From Actinomycetota bacterium (GTDB lineage Bacteria > Actinomycetota > Acidimicrobiia > Acidimicrobiales > AC-14): a DNA stretch of 64,000 nt. The stretch covers positions 43,955 to 107,954 of the forward strand of contig VAWU01000062.1 of the NCBI GenBank assembly GCA_005888325.1. Direction: 5' to 3'. Below the pieces are notes generated by a model. It was given only the letters and a program-made list of their open reading frames with translations, searched no databases and was not told the origin of the DNA. Positions 21,542 to 29,426 of the stretch are shown here, piece after piece. The stretch's first letter is position 1. Each line of letters opens with the position of its first letter. The position numbers were made by a program, and so were the translations under genes.

Positions 21542-22126
21542 ATGCGCGACAGGAGATCCGAACGCAATGCGGCCACCCGGGCGGAGATCCTGGAGGCGGC
21601 GTGGGCCCTCGTCCGGGAAGAGGGGCCGGCGGGGCTGTCGCTGCGCGACCTCGGACGCCGGGTGGGCATGCGGGCCCAGTCGCTCTACTCCTACTTCGAT
21701 TCGAAGCACGCGATCTACGACGCGCTGTTCGCCCAGGGTTGTCGCGAGCTGCTCGATCGGCTGGCCGCGGCCCGGTTCTCCGACGACCCCGCCGAAGCGC
21801 TGCGCCAAGGTCTCCGCCTCTGGGTCGCCTTCGCCAGCGAGGACCCGGCCCGCTACCAGCTGCTCTTCCAGCGCACGATCCCGGGCTTCGAGCCATCGCC
21901 CCAGTCGTACGCGCTCGCGGTCGAAGCCCTCGACGGGGCGAAGGCGCAGCTCGCAGCCCTTGGGCTGACCGAGCCCCGCCATCTCGACCTCACCACGGCG
22001 GTCGTCGCGGGACTGGTGGCCCAGCAGCACGCCAACGACCCGACCGGAGACCGTTGGATCCGGCTCGTCGACGAAGCCATCGACATGCTCATGGACCACC
22101 TCAAGCCCCGAAGGAGGCGTCGCTGA
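21542..22126 (+). CDS. TetR family transcriptional regulator
   Basis: A 194-residue regulator. The DNA-binding domain is at residues 8-55 (RNAATRAEILEAAWALV and GMRAQSLYSYFDSKHAIYDALF). The C-terminal domain has the WVAFASEDPARYQLLFQR pattern seen in the TetR_C_33-like group. ATG at 21542 is used; an in-frame GTG 15 bases earlier is possible. It faces the CurA-like/AGPS-like/MFS run with a perfect operator between them, and the metallo-beta-lactamase gene follows 94 bases downstream on the same strand. The effector is unknown. Confidence 0.9.
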   Translation: MRDRRSERNAATRAEILEAAWALVREEGPAGLSLRDLGRRVGMRAQSLYSYFDSKHAIYDALFAQGCRELLDRLAAARFSDDPAEALRQGLRLWVAFASEDPARYQLLFQRTIPGFEPSPQSYALAVEALDGAKAQLAALGLTEPRHLDLTTAVVAGLVAQQHANDPTGDRWIRLVDEAIDMLMDHLKPRRRRR

Positions 22127-22129
22127 CAC

Positions 22130-22146
22130 ACGCTCCGAAGGAGCGT
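22130..22146. terminator. Short GC-rich hairpin after tetR
   Basis: ACGCTCC (22130-22136) pairs exactly with GGAGCGT (22140-22146) around the loop GAA, just past the tetR stop codon. There is no T-run, so it is a weak terminator candidate or an attenuating hairpin between tetR and the next gene. Confidence 0.4.
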
Positions 22147-22220
22147 CGACAACGACACAGACCACCACCATCTGGCCGGGGCAAACGCACCGGCCCCCTC
22201 ACCAAGGAGCTCCGACTCTG

Positions 22221-22937
22221 ATGGAAACCACCGTCAACGAGATCACCGACGGCATCTACCGGTTGTCGACCTACGTGCCCGAGGCCGACTTCATGTTCAA
22301 CCAGTTCGTGATCGACGCGGAGGAGCCGTTGCTCTTCCACTGCGGTCCGCGTCAGCTCTTCCCCCTGGTGTCAGAGGCGGCGGCACGCGTCGTTCCGCTC
22401 GAGCGCCTGCGATGGATCACGTTCGGCCACGTCGAGTCCGACGAGTGCGGGTCGATGAACGAATGGCTGGCGGCGGCTCCACGCGCCGAGGTCGCCCACA
22501 CCGTCGTCGGGTGCATGGTGTCGGTGAACGACCTGGCCGACCGCCCGCCGAGGCCCGTGGCCGACGGCGAGGTGATCGACCTCGGTGGTAAGCGGGTGCG
22601 TCATCTCGACACGCCGCACGTGCCCCACGGCTGGGACGCCCACCTCCTCTTCGAGGAGACCACCGGCACGCTGTTGTGCGGTGACCTGTTCACCGCGACG
22701 GGCAACAGCCCCGCGCTGACGGAGGACGACATCGTGGAGCCCGCGCTCGTGGCCGAGGAGATGTTCCTCGCGACGTGCCTCACGCCTGCGACCGCGCCGA
22801 CGATCCGATCGCTCACAGACCTGCACCCCCGCACGCTCGGGCTCATGCACGGCCCGTCCTTCAGCGGCGACGTGCAGGGCGCGCTCCACGCGCTCGCCGG
22901 CGGGTACGACGAGCGCTTCCGCAAGGCGTGTGTCTGA
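22221..22937 (+). CDS. MBL-fold metallohydrolase, flavodiiron (ODP)-like
   Basis: A 238-residue metallo-beta-lactamase-fold protein. The metal motif is H-V-E-S-D-E (His70, Glu72, Asp74), the HxExD form found in flavodiiron oxygen reductases rather than the HxHxDH of hydrolases; later ligands are in LDTPHVPHGWD, GDLFTATG and HGPSF. The flavodoxin domain of true flavodiiron proteins is absent, so electron supply would have to come from a partner. A diiron oxygen- or NO-related role is one option, a hydrolase another. AAGGAG lies just before the ATG. It overlaps the next gene by eight bases, suggesting coupling. Confidence 0.82.
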   Translation: METTVNEITDGIYRLSTYVPEADFMFNQFVIDAEEPLLFHCGPRQLFPLVSEAAARVVPLERLRWITFGHVESDECGSMNEWLAAAPRAEVAHTVVGCMVSVNDLADRPPRPVADGEVIDLGGKRVRHLDTPHVPHGWDAHLLFEETTGTLLCGDLFTATGNSPALTEDDIVEPALVAEEMFLATCLTPATAPTIRSLTDLHPRTLGLMHGPSFSGDVQGALHALAGGYDERFRKACV

Positions 22938-23403
22938 CGCACGTACCGGCCTCGAGGCCGTGACCGCGCTCGTGCACGCGTACGCCGAGCGGCTCGACGC
23001 AGGCGATCTCGATGGTGTCGCCCGGCTCTTCGACCGGGCGGTCTGGCGCTCGCCGGAGCACCCGGAGGGCCTGCGTGGTGCCGAGGCGGTCCGGCGCGTC
23101 TACGACGGCGTGCGCCTGTACGACGGGTCGCCGCGCACGAAGCACGTGATCTCCAACCTCGTCGTCGAGGTCGACGAGCGCCGCGGGCGGGCCAGGTCGC
23201 GCTGCTCCTTCACCGTCATCCACGGGGTCGACGCCCGGTCGCCCCGACCGATCCTGAGCGGGCGGTACCACGACGCCTTCGCACGCGACGCGGCCGGACT
23301 CGCGTGGCACTTCACGGAGCGGGCCACCGTGGTCGACCTGGTCGGTGACCTCGGCAGCCACTTCCGGGAGGCGCCCTCCCCTCGGCGCGAACCGGCGGAG
23401 TAG
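22930..23403 (+). CDS. SnoaL-like / NTF2-fold protein
   Basis: A 157-residue protein of the nuclear-transport-factor-2 fold (SnoaL_4-like). The opening LVHAYAERLDAGDLDGVARLFDRAVW is the usual first helix-turn-helix of the fold, followed by strands such as TKHVISNLVVEVDE and RPILSGRYHDAF. Members act as small isomerases, cyclases or dehydratases, or have no activity; no decisive catalytic residue can be named. GTG at 22930 is chosen because it gives the family N-terminus and overlaps the upstream stop by eight bases. Confidence 0.82.
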   Translation: MSDARTGLEAVTALVHAYAERLDAGDLDGVARLFDRAVWRSPEHPEGLRGAEAVRRVYDGVRLYDGSPRTKHVISNLVVEVDERRGRARSRCSFTVIHGVDARSPRPILSGRYHDAFARDAAGLAWHFTERATVVDLVGDLGSHFREAPSPRREPAE

Positions 23404-23457
23404 CGTCGACGGGCGCCTGAACTTCGGGCGACCGGCGAAACAGATCGGGGCCCCCAC

Positions 23458-24846
23458 ATGGACCGCATGAGCCCGCTCGATGCCTCTTTCCTGCACCTCG
23501 AGGGACCGGTGAGCCCGATGCACATCGGCTCGGTGGCCGTGTTCGAAGGGCCCGCACCACCCGCATCGGAGCTCGAGGCGATGGTGGCGGGAAAGCTCCC
23601 GGTCGTGCCCCGCTACCGCCAGAAGGTTCGCTTCGTGCCGCTCGACCTCGGCCGGCCGCTCTGGGTCGACGACCCCCATTTCAACATCGGCTACCACGTG
23701 CGCCACACCGCGCTGCCGCCGCCCGGAGGCGACGAGGAGCTGCGCAACCTCGTCGGACGGGTGATGTCACAGCAGCTCGACCGCACCAAGCCCCTCTGGG
23801 AGATGTGGATGGTCGAGGGCCTGGAGGACGGCCACTGGGCCATCATCTCCAAGGTCCACCACGCCATGGTCGACGGCGTCTCCGGCACCGACCTGCTCAC
23901 CGTCGTGCTCGACCAGGACCCGTCGCCATCGCCGCCCGAGCCCGGGGTCTGGGAACCCGCCCCCGAGCCGTCGAACACCGCGCTGTTCACCGACGCGGTG
24001 CGCGACCGCGTGGTCAACCCCTACGAGCAGTTCAGGGCGCTCCGCTCAGGGCTGCGCGGTCCCCGTGCCCTGCGCACCCAGCTCGGCGACGTCGGCAAGG
24101 GCCTGCGCTCGCTCGTCACCGCGGTGCGCGGCAGCCCGGAGACGTCGCTCAACGGGCCCATCGGACCGCACCGGCGGTGGGACTGGGCCCGCTCGACCCT
24201 CGGCGACATCAAGGTCGTGCGCACGAGCCTCGGCGGCACCGTCAACGACGTGGTGCTGACGGCCATCACCCAGGGCTTCCGCGACCTGCTGCTGTCACGC
24301 GGTGAGACCGTCGACGGCCGCGACGTCACGACTCTGGTGCCCGTCTCCGTGCGCACGCCCGGTGAGCGGGGGACGTACAACAACCGCGTGTCGGCCATGT
24401 TCGCCCAGCTGCCTGTTGGCATCGTCGACCCGGTCGAACGCCTGACCTCGATACGCGTGCAGATGGACGGGCTGAAGGAGTCGAAGCAGGCGGTCGCGGG
24501 CGAGGTGCTGACCTCGCTCACGGGCTTCGCCCCGCCGATGCTCCTCGCCGTCGGCACCCGGGTCGCGTCACGCGCGTCGCAGCGCAACGTGAACACCGTC
24601 ACCACCAACGTTCCCGGCCCGCAGTTCCCGCTCTATGCCGTGGGCCGCCAGATGCTGGAAGCGTTCCCGTTCGTGCCCCTGGGTGGCCAGATGCGCATCG
24701 GCATCGCGATCTTCTCCTACAACGGGATGATCAACTTCGGCGTCACCGGTGACTACGACGCGGCACCCGACATCGGCGTGCTGTGCCGCGGCATCGAGGA
24801 CGGCATGGGCGAGCTGCTCAAGGCGGCAGGCGTCACGGGGACCTGA
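23458..24846 (+). CDS. Wax ester synthase / diacylglycerol acyltransferase (WS/DGAT)
   Basis: A 462-residue enzyme of the bifunctional WS/DGAT family, which uses acyl-CoA to make triacylglycerols or wax esters at the inner face of the membrane. The catalytic HHxxxDG motif is HHAMVDG (His134, His135, Asp139). Family motifs PLWEMWMVEGL, GGTVNDVVLTAITQGFRDLL and the C-terminal NVPGPQFPLYAVG are all present, at the normal length. The ATG at 23458 gives the standard opening MSPLDASFLHLE after three residues. Its tail overlaps the convergent patatin gene by 14 bases, and a lipid-droplet protein and its regulator lie just beyond, which points to neutral-lipid storage. Confidence 0.95.
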   Translation: MDRMSPLDASFLHLEGPVSPMHIGSVAVFEGPAPPASELEAMVAGKLPVVPRYRQKVRFVPLDLGRPLWVDDPHFNIGYHVRHTALPPPGGDEELRNLVGRVMSQQLDRTKPLWEMWMVEGLEDGHWAIISKVHHAMVDGVSGTDLLTVVLDQDPSPSPPEPGVWEPAPEPSNTALFTDAVRDRVVNPYEQFRALRSGLRGPRALRTQLGDVGKGLRSLVTAVRGSPETSLNGPIGPHRRWDWARSTLGDIKVVRTSLGGTVNDVVLTAITQGFRDLLLSRGETVDGRDVTTLVPVSVRTPGERGTYNNRVSAMFAQLPVGIVDPVERLTSIRVQMDGLKESKQAVAGEVLTSLTGFAPPMLLAVGTRVASRASQRNVNTVTTNVPGPQFPLYAVGRQMLEAFPFVPLGGQMRIGIAIFSYNGMINFGVTGDYDAAPDIGVLCRGIEDGMGELLKAAGVTGT

Positions 24847-25801
24847 GCGCCGCCAGCCGGTCGCGGAGCTTCGGCTCCTGCAACCGTCGCCGGGTCGCGC
24901 CGTGCATGTGCTCGGCGACCGGCTTGCGACGGGTCGCGTCCATGGCGTTCACACCCATGACGCTCGTGTCGGTCGCACTCGGCTGGAACGCGACCACCGG
25001 CACGCCGCTTCGGCGCACGGCTTCGGCCTCGCGGCCGAGGTAGACGCGGAAGAGCCGGCGGGCCGCGGTGTCGAGCGCGACGCGCGTCCCACCGCGGGAT
25101 GTCGACATCGGTGAGCTCACGATGACGAGATCGAAGGCCTCCGCGGACACCACGTCGACGTTGGTCGGGGAGTGCGCGCCACCGTCGACGTAGCGCGTCC
25201 CGCCGATCGTGACCGGCGTGAAGAACGAGGGGATTGCACAGGACGCGGCCACCGCGTCGGCGATCGACGCCGGCGGCGCGCCGTCGCGTCCGAAGACGAC
25301 ACGGCGTCCGGAGTCGAGCTGGACGGCGCAGATCCACGTGGGGCGTGCCGGCCATTGCGTGTCGAACAACGACCGGAAGGGGACGGCGATCAGCTCTGAC
25401 GAAACGCGCCCCGCAGGCAGCACGGCCGCGGCGAGGGTGCCGAGGCGAACCTCCCACGGGCGGCGAGCGGCGGCAAGGAGCCGGGTCGGCGCGGCCATCC
25501 CGGAGAGGAAGTCGATCGCCGGTGCCGCCGACGGCACGGTCGCCGGCGGTGGACCGACCCGCGCCGCGAGCCGGGCGCCGTCGGCCGACAGCGCCGAGCC
25601 GGTCGCCCTCGCGAGCAGGTCGGCGGGAGAGAGACCGGCGCGGAGCAGTGCCGCCACGCCGGAGCCGGCCGACGTTCCCACGATCAGGTCGGCGTGGCGC
25701 GCATCCCAACCCGTCTCCTCCTGGAGGGCGGCGAGGACGCCGGCGTGGAAGGCGTGACCCACCACGCCGCCGGCTCCCAACACGAGACCGATGCGACCCA
25801 T
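24833..25801 (-). CDS. Patatin-like phospholipase / lipid acyl hydrolase
   Basis: A 322-residue serine hydrolase. The oxyanion loop is GAGGVVG (9-15), the nucleophile elbow GTSAGS (Ser44) and the dyad aspartate YVDGG (Asp206), the complete patatin set. It is expected to release fatty acids from glycerolipids. ATG at 25801 is preferred over an upstream in-frame start, as it yields the family N-terminus GRIGLVLGAGG and has AAGGTGG before it. It converges on the WS/DGAT gene and diverges from the MLDS-like gene, so it could be the lipase that mobilises the triacylglycerol made next door (inference). Confidence 0.92.
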   Translation of the reverse strand: MGRIGLVLGAGGVVGHAFHAGVLAALQEETGWDARHADLIVGTSAGSGVAALLRAGLSPADLLARATGSALSADGARLAARVGPPPATVPSAAPAIDFLSGMAAPTRLLAAARRPWEVRLGTLAAAVLPAGRVSSELIAVPFRSLFDTQWPARPTWICAVQLDSGRRVVFGRDGAPPASIADAVAASCAIPSFFTPVTIGGTRYVDGGAHSPTNVDVVSAEAFDLVIVSSPMSTSRGGTRVALDTAARRLFRVYLGREAEAVRRSGVPVVAFQPSATDTSVMGVNAMDATRRKPVAEHMHGATRRRLQEPKLRDRLAALRSP

Positions 25802-25838
25802 CGCCACCTTGCCTAGCACGCCCCGGGCCGGATCGCAC

Positions 25839-25873
25839 TTGACGTATCTCGCAAATGCAAAGTATAGTTTGCA
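25839..25873 (+). promoter_or_regulatory. Promoter with embedded operator for the MLDS-like gene
   Basis: TTGACG (25839-25844) and TATAGT (25863-25868) are spaced by 18 bases, a good housekeeping promoter pointing to the MLDS-like gene, with initiation near 25875. The -10 box is inside a perfect inverted repeat TGCAAA-GTATAG-TTTGCA (25856-25873), and another GCAAA half-site lies at 25851-25855. A protein bound here would cover the -10 box. The XRE regulator two genes downstream is the natural candidate. The leader is about 60 bases. Confidence 0.75.
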
Positions 25874-25935
25874 CAACCACCCAGAGCCCCGCAGGCAGTC
25901 AGTTGCGGCGGCTGCACTTCCCAGAGGAGCTTCCC

Positions 25936-26268
25936 GTGCCCGTTTCCGAGATCACCGAATCCGTCCAGACCCAGGTCCTCGATCTGCTCAACAAGGCGCA
26001 GGAGGCCACCGTCGACGGTGTCCGCACCCTCGCCGAGACCGTCGAGGGCTTCGTGCCCGAGCTGCCCGCACTGCCGTTCGCGGACCGCATCCCCGAGGCG
26101 TCCACCGTCGTGGACGACGCGTTCGACTTCGCGGCCAAGCTGCTCGACTCGCAGCGGCGCTTCGCCCAGGAGCTGTTCGCGGCCGCCGCACCCGTCACGT
26201 CGAAGAGCACGGTGACGGCCCCGACCACCAAGCCGAAGCCGGTCGTCGCGACCAAGAAGTCGGCCTGA
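25936..26268 (+). CDS. Small lipid-droplet/phasin-like protein (MLDS/HbhA/TadA type)
   Basis: A 110-residue protein. Residues 3-80 are amphipathic helix (SEITESVQTQVLDLLNKAQEATVDG... VDDAFDFAAKLLDSQRRFAQELF) and residues 85-110 are a short Lys/Thr/Pro/Ala-rich basic tail (TTKPKPVVATKKSA). That layout matches the MLDS/TadA/HbhA family of Actinomycetota, which coat triacylglycerol droplets, only with a shorter tail. GTG at 25936 is chosen because AGAGGAG lies 6 bases upstream. It is preceded by a strong promoter with an operator and followed after 28 bases by an XRE regulator. A PHA-type phasin is the alternative reading; the WS/DGAT and lipase neighbours favour lipid droplets. Confidence 0.75.
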   Translation: MPVSEITESVQTQVLDLLNKAQEATVDGVRTLAETVEGFVPELPALPFADRIPEASTVVDDAFDFAAKLLDSQRRFAQELFAAAAPVTSKSTVTAPTTKPKPVVATKKSA

Positions 26269-26296
26269 CGGCGTCCGACGGCTACCGGCAAAGTCG

Positions 26297-26677
26297 ATGG
26301 TGGCCAAGGACACCTGGCAGGGTCAGCTGTCGGCGCTGGGCGAGCTCATTCGCAGCCAGCGCCGGCTGGCCAACCTCTCCTTGCGAGAGCTGGCCGAGCG
26401 CACCAACGTCTCCAACCCGTATCTGAGCCAGATCGAGCGGGGCATGCACGAACCTTCGGTTCGCGTGCTCCGCTCGATCGCGCGCGCGCTCAACCTCTCG
26501 GCGGAGACACTGCTGGCACAGGCGGGACTGCTCGAGCGCGACGACGACGGCGCCACCGACGACGGCGAGCACGCGCTCGACACCGAGTCGAGCATTCGGG
26601 CCGACCCCGCGCTCTCGGACTCGCAGAAACAAGCCCTCCTCGCCGTCTACCGGAGCTACCTGGCCGCGAACCGCTGA
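26297..26677 (+). CDS. XRE family regulator, MLDSR-like
   Basis: A 126-residue DNA-binding protein. Residues 14-72 are a Cro/C1-type helix-turn-helix (LGELIRSQRRLANLSLRELAERTNVSNPYLSQIERGMHEPSVRVLRSIARALNLSAETLL). The acidic tail ends SDSQKQALLAVYRSYLAAN, typical of the actinobacterial group encoded beside MLDS/hbhA genes. In Rhodococcus the corresponding regulator (MLDSR) controls MLDS and associates with droplets. Here it is likely co-transcribed with the MLDS-like gene and may bind the TGCAAA...TTTGCA repeat at that promoter (inference from position). Confidence 0.85.
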   Translation: MVAKDTWQGQLSALGELIRSQRRLANLSLRELAERTNVSNPYLSQIERGMHEPSVRVLRSIARALNLSAETLLAQAGLLERDDDGATDDGEHALDTESSIRADPALSDSQKQALLAVYRSYLAANR

Positions 26678-26707
26678 TCCGCGGCACCGGGGCGCGAGGC
26701 TGGGGGG

Positions 26708-27583
26708 ATGCTTCGCAACGACGACTACCTCTATGAGCTGCTCCGGAAGATCGGGCTCAGCCGACTAGGGGCCCAGACCGGTCAGTACTTCGTCAAGATC
26801 GCTCTCATCCTCGCGATCGCGATGGTCGCATCACGCGTCGGTGGCGCGCTGGCGCGCCGCTTCGTCAACTCACTCGGCACCCGGTCGGCGCTCTACATCG
26901 AGTCACCCCGGGCCGCGCAGCGCATAACGACGATCGGCGGCGTCGTCGCCAGTCTCGTTCGCATCGCGGTGTGGGTGCTCGCAGCCATCTACGTCTTCGA
27001 CCTCCTCGGCTTCAATCTCGGGCCGTTGCTCGCAGGCGCCAGCATCATCGGCATCGCGCTCGGCTTCGGCGCGCAGACACTCGTGCGCGACTTCCTCTCG
27101 GGGTTCTTCATCCTCGTCGAGGACCAGTACGGCGTGGGCGACGTCGTGACCGTGACCGAAAAGGTCAGCGGCACCATCGAGGAGGTCAACCTGCGGGTGA
27201 CACGCCTGCGGGGTGTCGACGGCACCGTCTGGTACGTGCCGAACGGCGAGATCCGCACCGTCGGCAACGCGGCGAAGGACTGGGCGCGCGCGCTCGTCGA
27301 CATCGTGTTGCCCTACGCATCGGACGCGGCCACCGCGCTCGGCGCCATCGCCGAGGAGGCCCAGGCCTTCGCGGAGGATCCCGCGTGGACCGACATCGTG
27401 CTCGAGCCCCCTGAGGTCTGGGGGGTCGAGACCGTCGCAGCCGATGGGGTCACCGTGCGGGTCGCGGCAAAGACGGTGCCGACCCGGAACCATGCGGTCG
27501 CGCGTGCGCTGCGCGGACGCATCGCGGAACGACTGCGCCGCGACGGCATCATGGTGGCCGTGACTACGCCGACGACGCGGTAG
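26708..27583 (+). CDS. MscS-type mechanosensitive ion channel
   Basis: A 291-residue small-conductance channel. There are three membrane helices: about 28-48 (VKIALILAIAMVASRVG), 80-100 and the pore helix TM3 containing LLAGASIIGIALGFGAQTLVRDFLSGFFILVEDQYGVGD, the hallmark of the family. The cytoplasmic beta domain follows with VSGTIEEVNLRVTRLRGVDGTVWYVPNGEI. Length and motif match the basic MscS. It opens under membrane tension in hypo-osmotic shock. The gene starts 30 bases after the XRE gene and its last 20 bases overlap the convergent glyoxalase-family gene. Confidence 0.93.
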   Translation: MLRNDDYLYELLRKIGLSRLGAQTGQYFVKIALILAIAMVASRVGGALARRFVNSLGTRSALYIESPRAAQRITTIGGVVASLVRIAVWVLAAIYVFDLLGFNLGPLLAGASIIGIALGFGAQTLVRDFLSGFFILVEDQYGVGDVVTVTEKVSGTIEEVNLRVTRLRGVDGTVWYVPNGEIRTVGNAAKDWARALVDIVLPYASDAATALGAIAEEAQAFAEDPAWTDIVLEPPEVWGVETVAADGVTVRVAAKTVPTRNHAVARALRGRIAERLRRDGIMVAVTTPTTR

Positions 27584-28376
27584 CCAGCAGCAGTCGCGTG
27601 CCCTGGCCCCGGTCGGCCGCGATCGCGAGCTGGCCGGCACCATCGGCGACGGCGCCCTGGACGGCCCGTGGGTCGCGCAACGCGAACGCGAGGTGGTGCA
27701 CGCGCCCGCGTCTGCCGTCGAGCCAAGCCCCGAGCGGGCTCGCGGGCGAGGTGGGCTCGAGCAGACGCACGCGACCCGGCCCGGGCCAGGCGAGCTCCAC
27801 CCACGTGGCGATGTCGTCGCCGCCCTCGTCGACGCGGCGGCCGCCGAGCAGCTCGCGGAACAGCCGCAGCCCGTCCGGCAGCGCGGCGACCGCGTGGCTC
27901 ACGCGTACGAGCGCCGCCGGGTCGGTGCCCGGTGCGGGCAACTCCGCCGGCGGAGGCGACCACTCGTCGTCGTGCGCGGCCTGCGCCAGCTGCACCACCA
28001 CGCCGTGGGCGTCCTTCGGATGGAGGAACGCCTCCTGCCACGAAGGGTCGCTCAGGTTCACGTTGACCGGCGGGTAGCCGGCCACCCGGGCCGCGTCGAG
28101 TGCCTGCCTGATGTCGCCGACCTTGAAGGTGAGGTGATGCGGGCCGGGGCCGTTGCGGTCGAGGAAGCGGCGCAGGAAGTCGTTGCGCTCCACCTCGGCG
28201 GGCTCGAGCACCTCGAGGCGCATCCCGTTGCCGAACGCGAGCTGGGCCCAGTTGAACCCGTAGCCGGGGCCCGCTGCGTACCAGGTGCCACCGAGATCGC
28301 GGACATACAGGGGCCACGCGTCGGCGTGGTGCTCGACGGCCACCGCGATGTGGTCGAGGTCGGCGCCGCCGATCAC
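27564..28376 (-). CDS. Two-domain VOC (glyoxalase/dioxygenase-fold) protein
   Basis: A 270-residue protein with two VOC repeats. The first begins LDHIAVAVEH, with GPGPHHLTFKVGDI and a Glu in RLEVLEP; the second begins VRVSHAVAALPDGLRLFRELLGGRR and ends with GRVHHLAFALRDPRA. His and Glu positions fit a metal site in the first half, as in methylmalonyl-CoA epimerase or extradiol-type enzymes, but the substrate cannot be read off. The GTG at 28376 forms a GTGA overlap with the stop of the glycosyltransferase gene, so the two are an operon. Confidence 0.82.
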   Translation of the reverse strand: MIGGADLDHIAVAVEHHADAWPLYVRDLGGTWYAAGPGYGFNWAQLAFGNGMRLEVLEPAEVERNDFLRRFLDRNGPGPHHLTFKVGDIRQALDAARVAGYPPVNVNLSDPSWQEAFLHPKDAHGVVVQLAQAAHDDEWSPPPAELPAPGTDPAALVRVSHAVAALPDGLRLFRELLGGRRVDEGGDDIATWVELAWPGPGRVRLLEPTSPASPLGAWLDGRRGRVHHLAFALRDPRAVQGAVADGAGQLAIAADRGQGTRLLLATASSA

Positions 28377-29389
28377 CTGCCGATGACGTCGGCGAAGAGG
28401 TCGAGGTGCTCGCGCACCATCCGGCCGGTGGAGAAGTAGCCGGCGACCGCGGCCCGGCACGCGCTCCGGTCGATCGTGCCGACGGACTCGAGCAGCTCGG
28501 CCATCTGGGCCTCGTCGTGGCAGAGGAAGCCGGTGCGACCGTCCTCGATCACCTCGGGCGCGGCGCCCTCGGGGAAGGCGAGCACGGGCGTGCCACACGC
28601 GAGCGCCTCGATCATCACCAAGCCGAACGGCTCGTTCCAGCGGATGGGGAAGAGCATGGCCGTCGCACCCGCGAGCAGCTGCAGCTTCTCCTCGTGGTCG
28701 ACCTCACCCAGGTACTCGATCTCGTCGTTGAGGTAGGGCGCGACCTGACGTTCGAAGTAGGCGTGCTCGATCGGCTCGCGCATCTTGCCGACGATCTTGA
28801 GCGGCACTCCCGTCTTGCGGGCCACGTCGACCGCGCGGCCCGCACCCTTGTCGGGCGAGAGCCGGCCGAGGAAGACGCAGTAGCCACCGTCGCCGGCGCC
28901 GAAGGGGAACGCTTCGACGTCGATGCCGTGGTGGATCACGCGGGCGATGGGGATCTCGGGGGCCGGCTTGCGCTGCGCGTGCGAGACCGCCACGATCGGC
29001 ACGCGCGGGGCCATGCGGCCGTAGATGGCGCGCAGCTCGTCGTTGAAGGGCCCGTGGATCGTCGTGACGACGTGCAGTCCGGGGTAGCGCTCGGCGTAGA
29101 GCGGGCCCATCAGGGTGTGGTCGTGCACGATGTCGAAGCCCTGCACTGCGTCGTAGGCCGCGATGACATGGCGCAGCTCGATGGCGGCGGCGCCGATGCG
29201 CCCGCCCTCGGCGCGGTCGAGCACGTACTGCCGGGGCACCTCGCACGTCGAGTCGCCGGTGGTGAAGAGCAGCACCTCGTGCCCGGCGTCCTGAAAGCCC
29301 ACGGCGAGCCGGTCGACGACGAGCTCGATGCCGCCGTAGAGGGTCGGAGGGATCGGCGCCCAAGGGGGCGCGATGACGGCGATGCGCAT
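28373..29389 (-). CDS. GT4-family glycosyltransferase
   Basis: A 338-residue cytoplasmic glycosyltransferase with GT-B fold. The N-terminal domain starts MRIAVIAPPWAPIPPTLYGGIE and includes DIVHDHTLMG and TTIHGPF. The C-terminal sugar-nucleotide domain has FLGRLSPDKGAGRAVDVAR, and the retaining-GT4 EX7E-type motif is in NEPFGLVMIEALACGTPV. Homologues in this subgroup are often annotated as glycosyltransferases acting on small polyols or lipids; the acceptor is unknown. The ATG at 29389 gives the canonical start. It is followed by the VOC gene with a GTGA overlap and diverges from the acetoacetate-decarboxylase-like gene. Confidence 0.9.
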   Translation of the reverse strand: MRIAVIAPPWAPIPPTLYGGIELVVDRLAVGFQDAGHEVLLFTTGDSTCEVPRQYVLDRAEGGRIGAAAIELRHVIAAYDAVQGFDIVHDHTLMGPLYAERYPGLHVVTTIHGPFNDELRAIYGRMAPRVPIVAVSHAQRKPAPEIPIARVIHHGIDVEAFPFGAGDGGYCVFLGRLSPDKGAGRAVDVARKTGVPLKIVGKMREPIEHAYFERQVAPYLNDEIEYLGEVDHEEKLQLLAGATAMLFPIRWNEPFGLVMIEALACGTPVLAFPEGAAPEVIEDGRTGFLCHDEAQMAELLESVGTIDRSACRAAVAGYFSTGRMVREHLDLFADVIGR

Positions 29390-29426
29390 GCACCGATTGA
29401 ACCATGGGCAGCGTACGGTTACGCGC

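Noticed and set aside
23404-24846. Mycolyl or polyketide-associated acyltransferase in place of WS/DGAT
   Set aside because: The HHAMVDG motif together with PLWEMWMVEGL and NVPGP blocks is specific to the WS/DGAT family.
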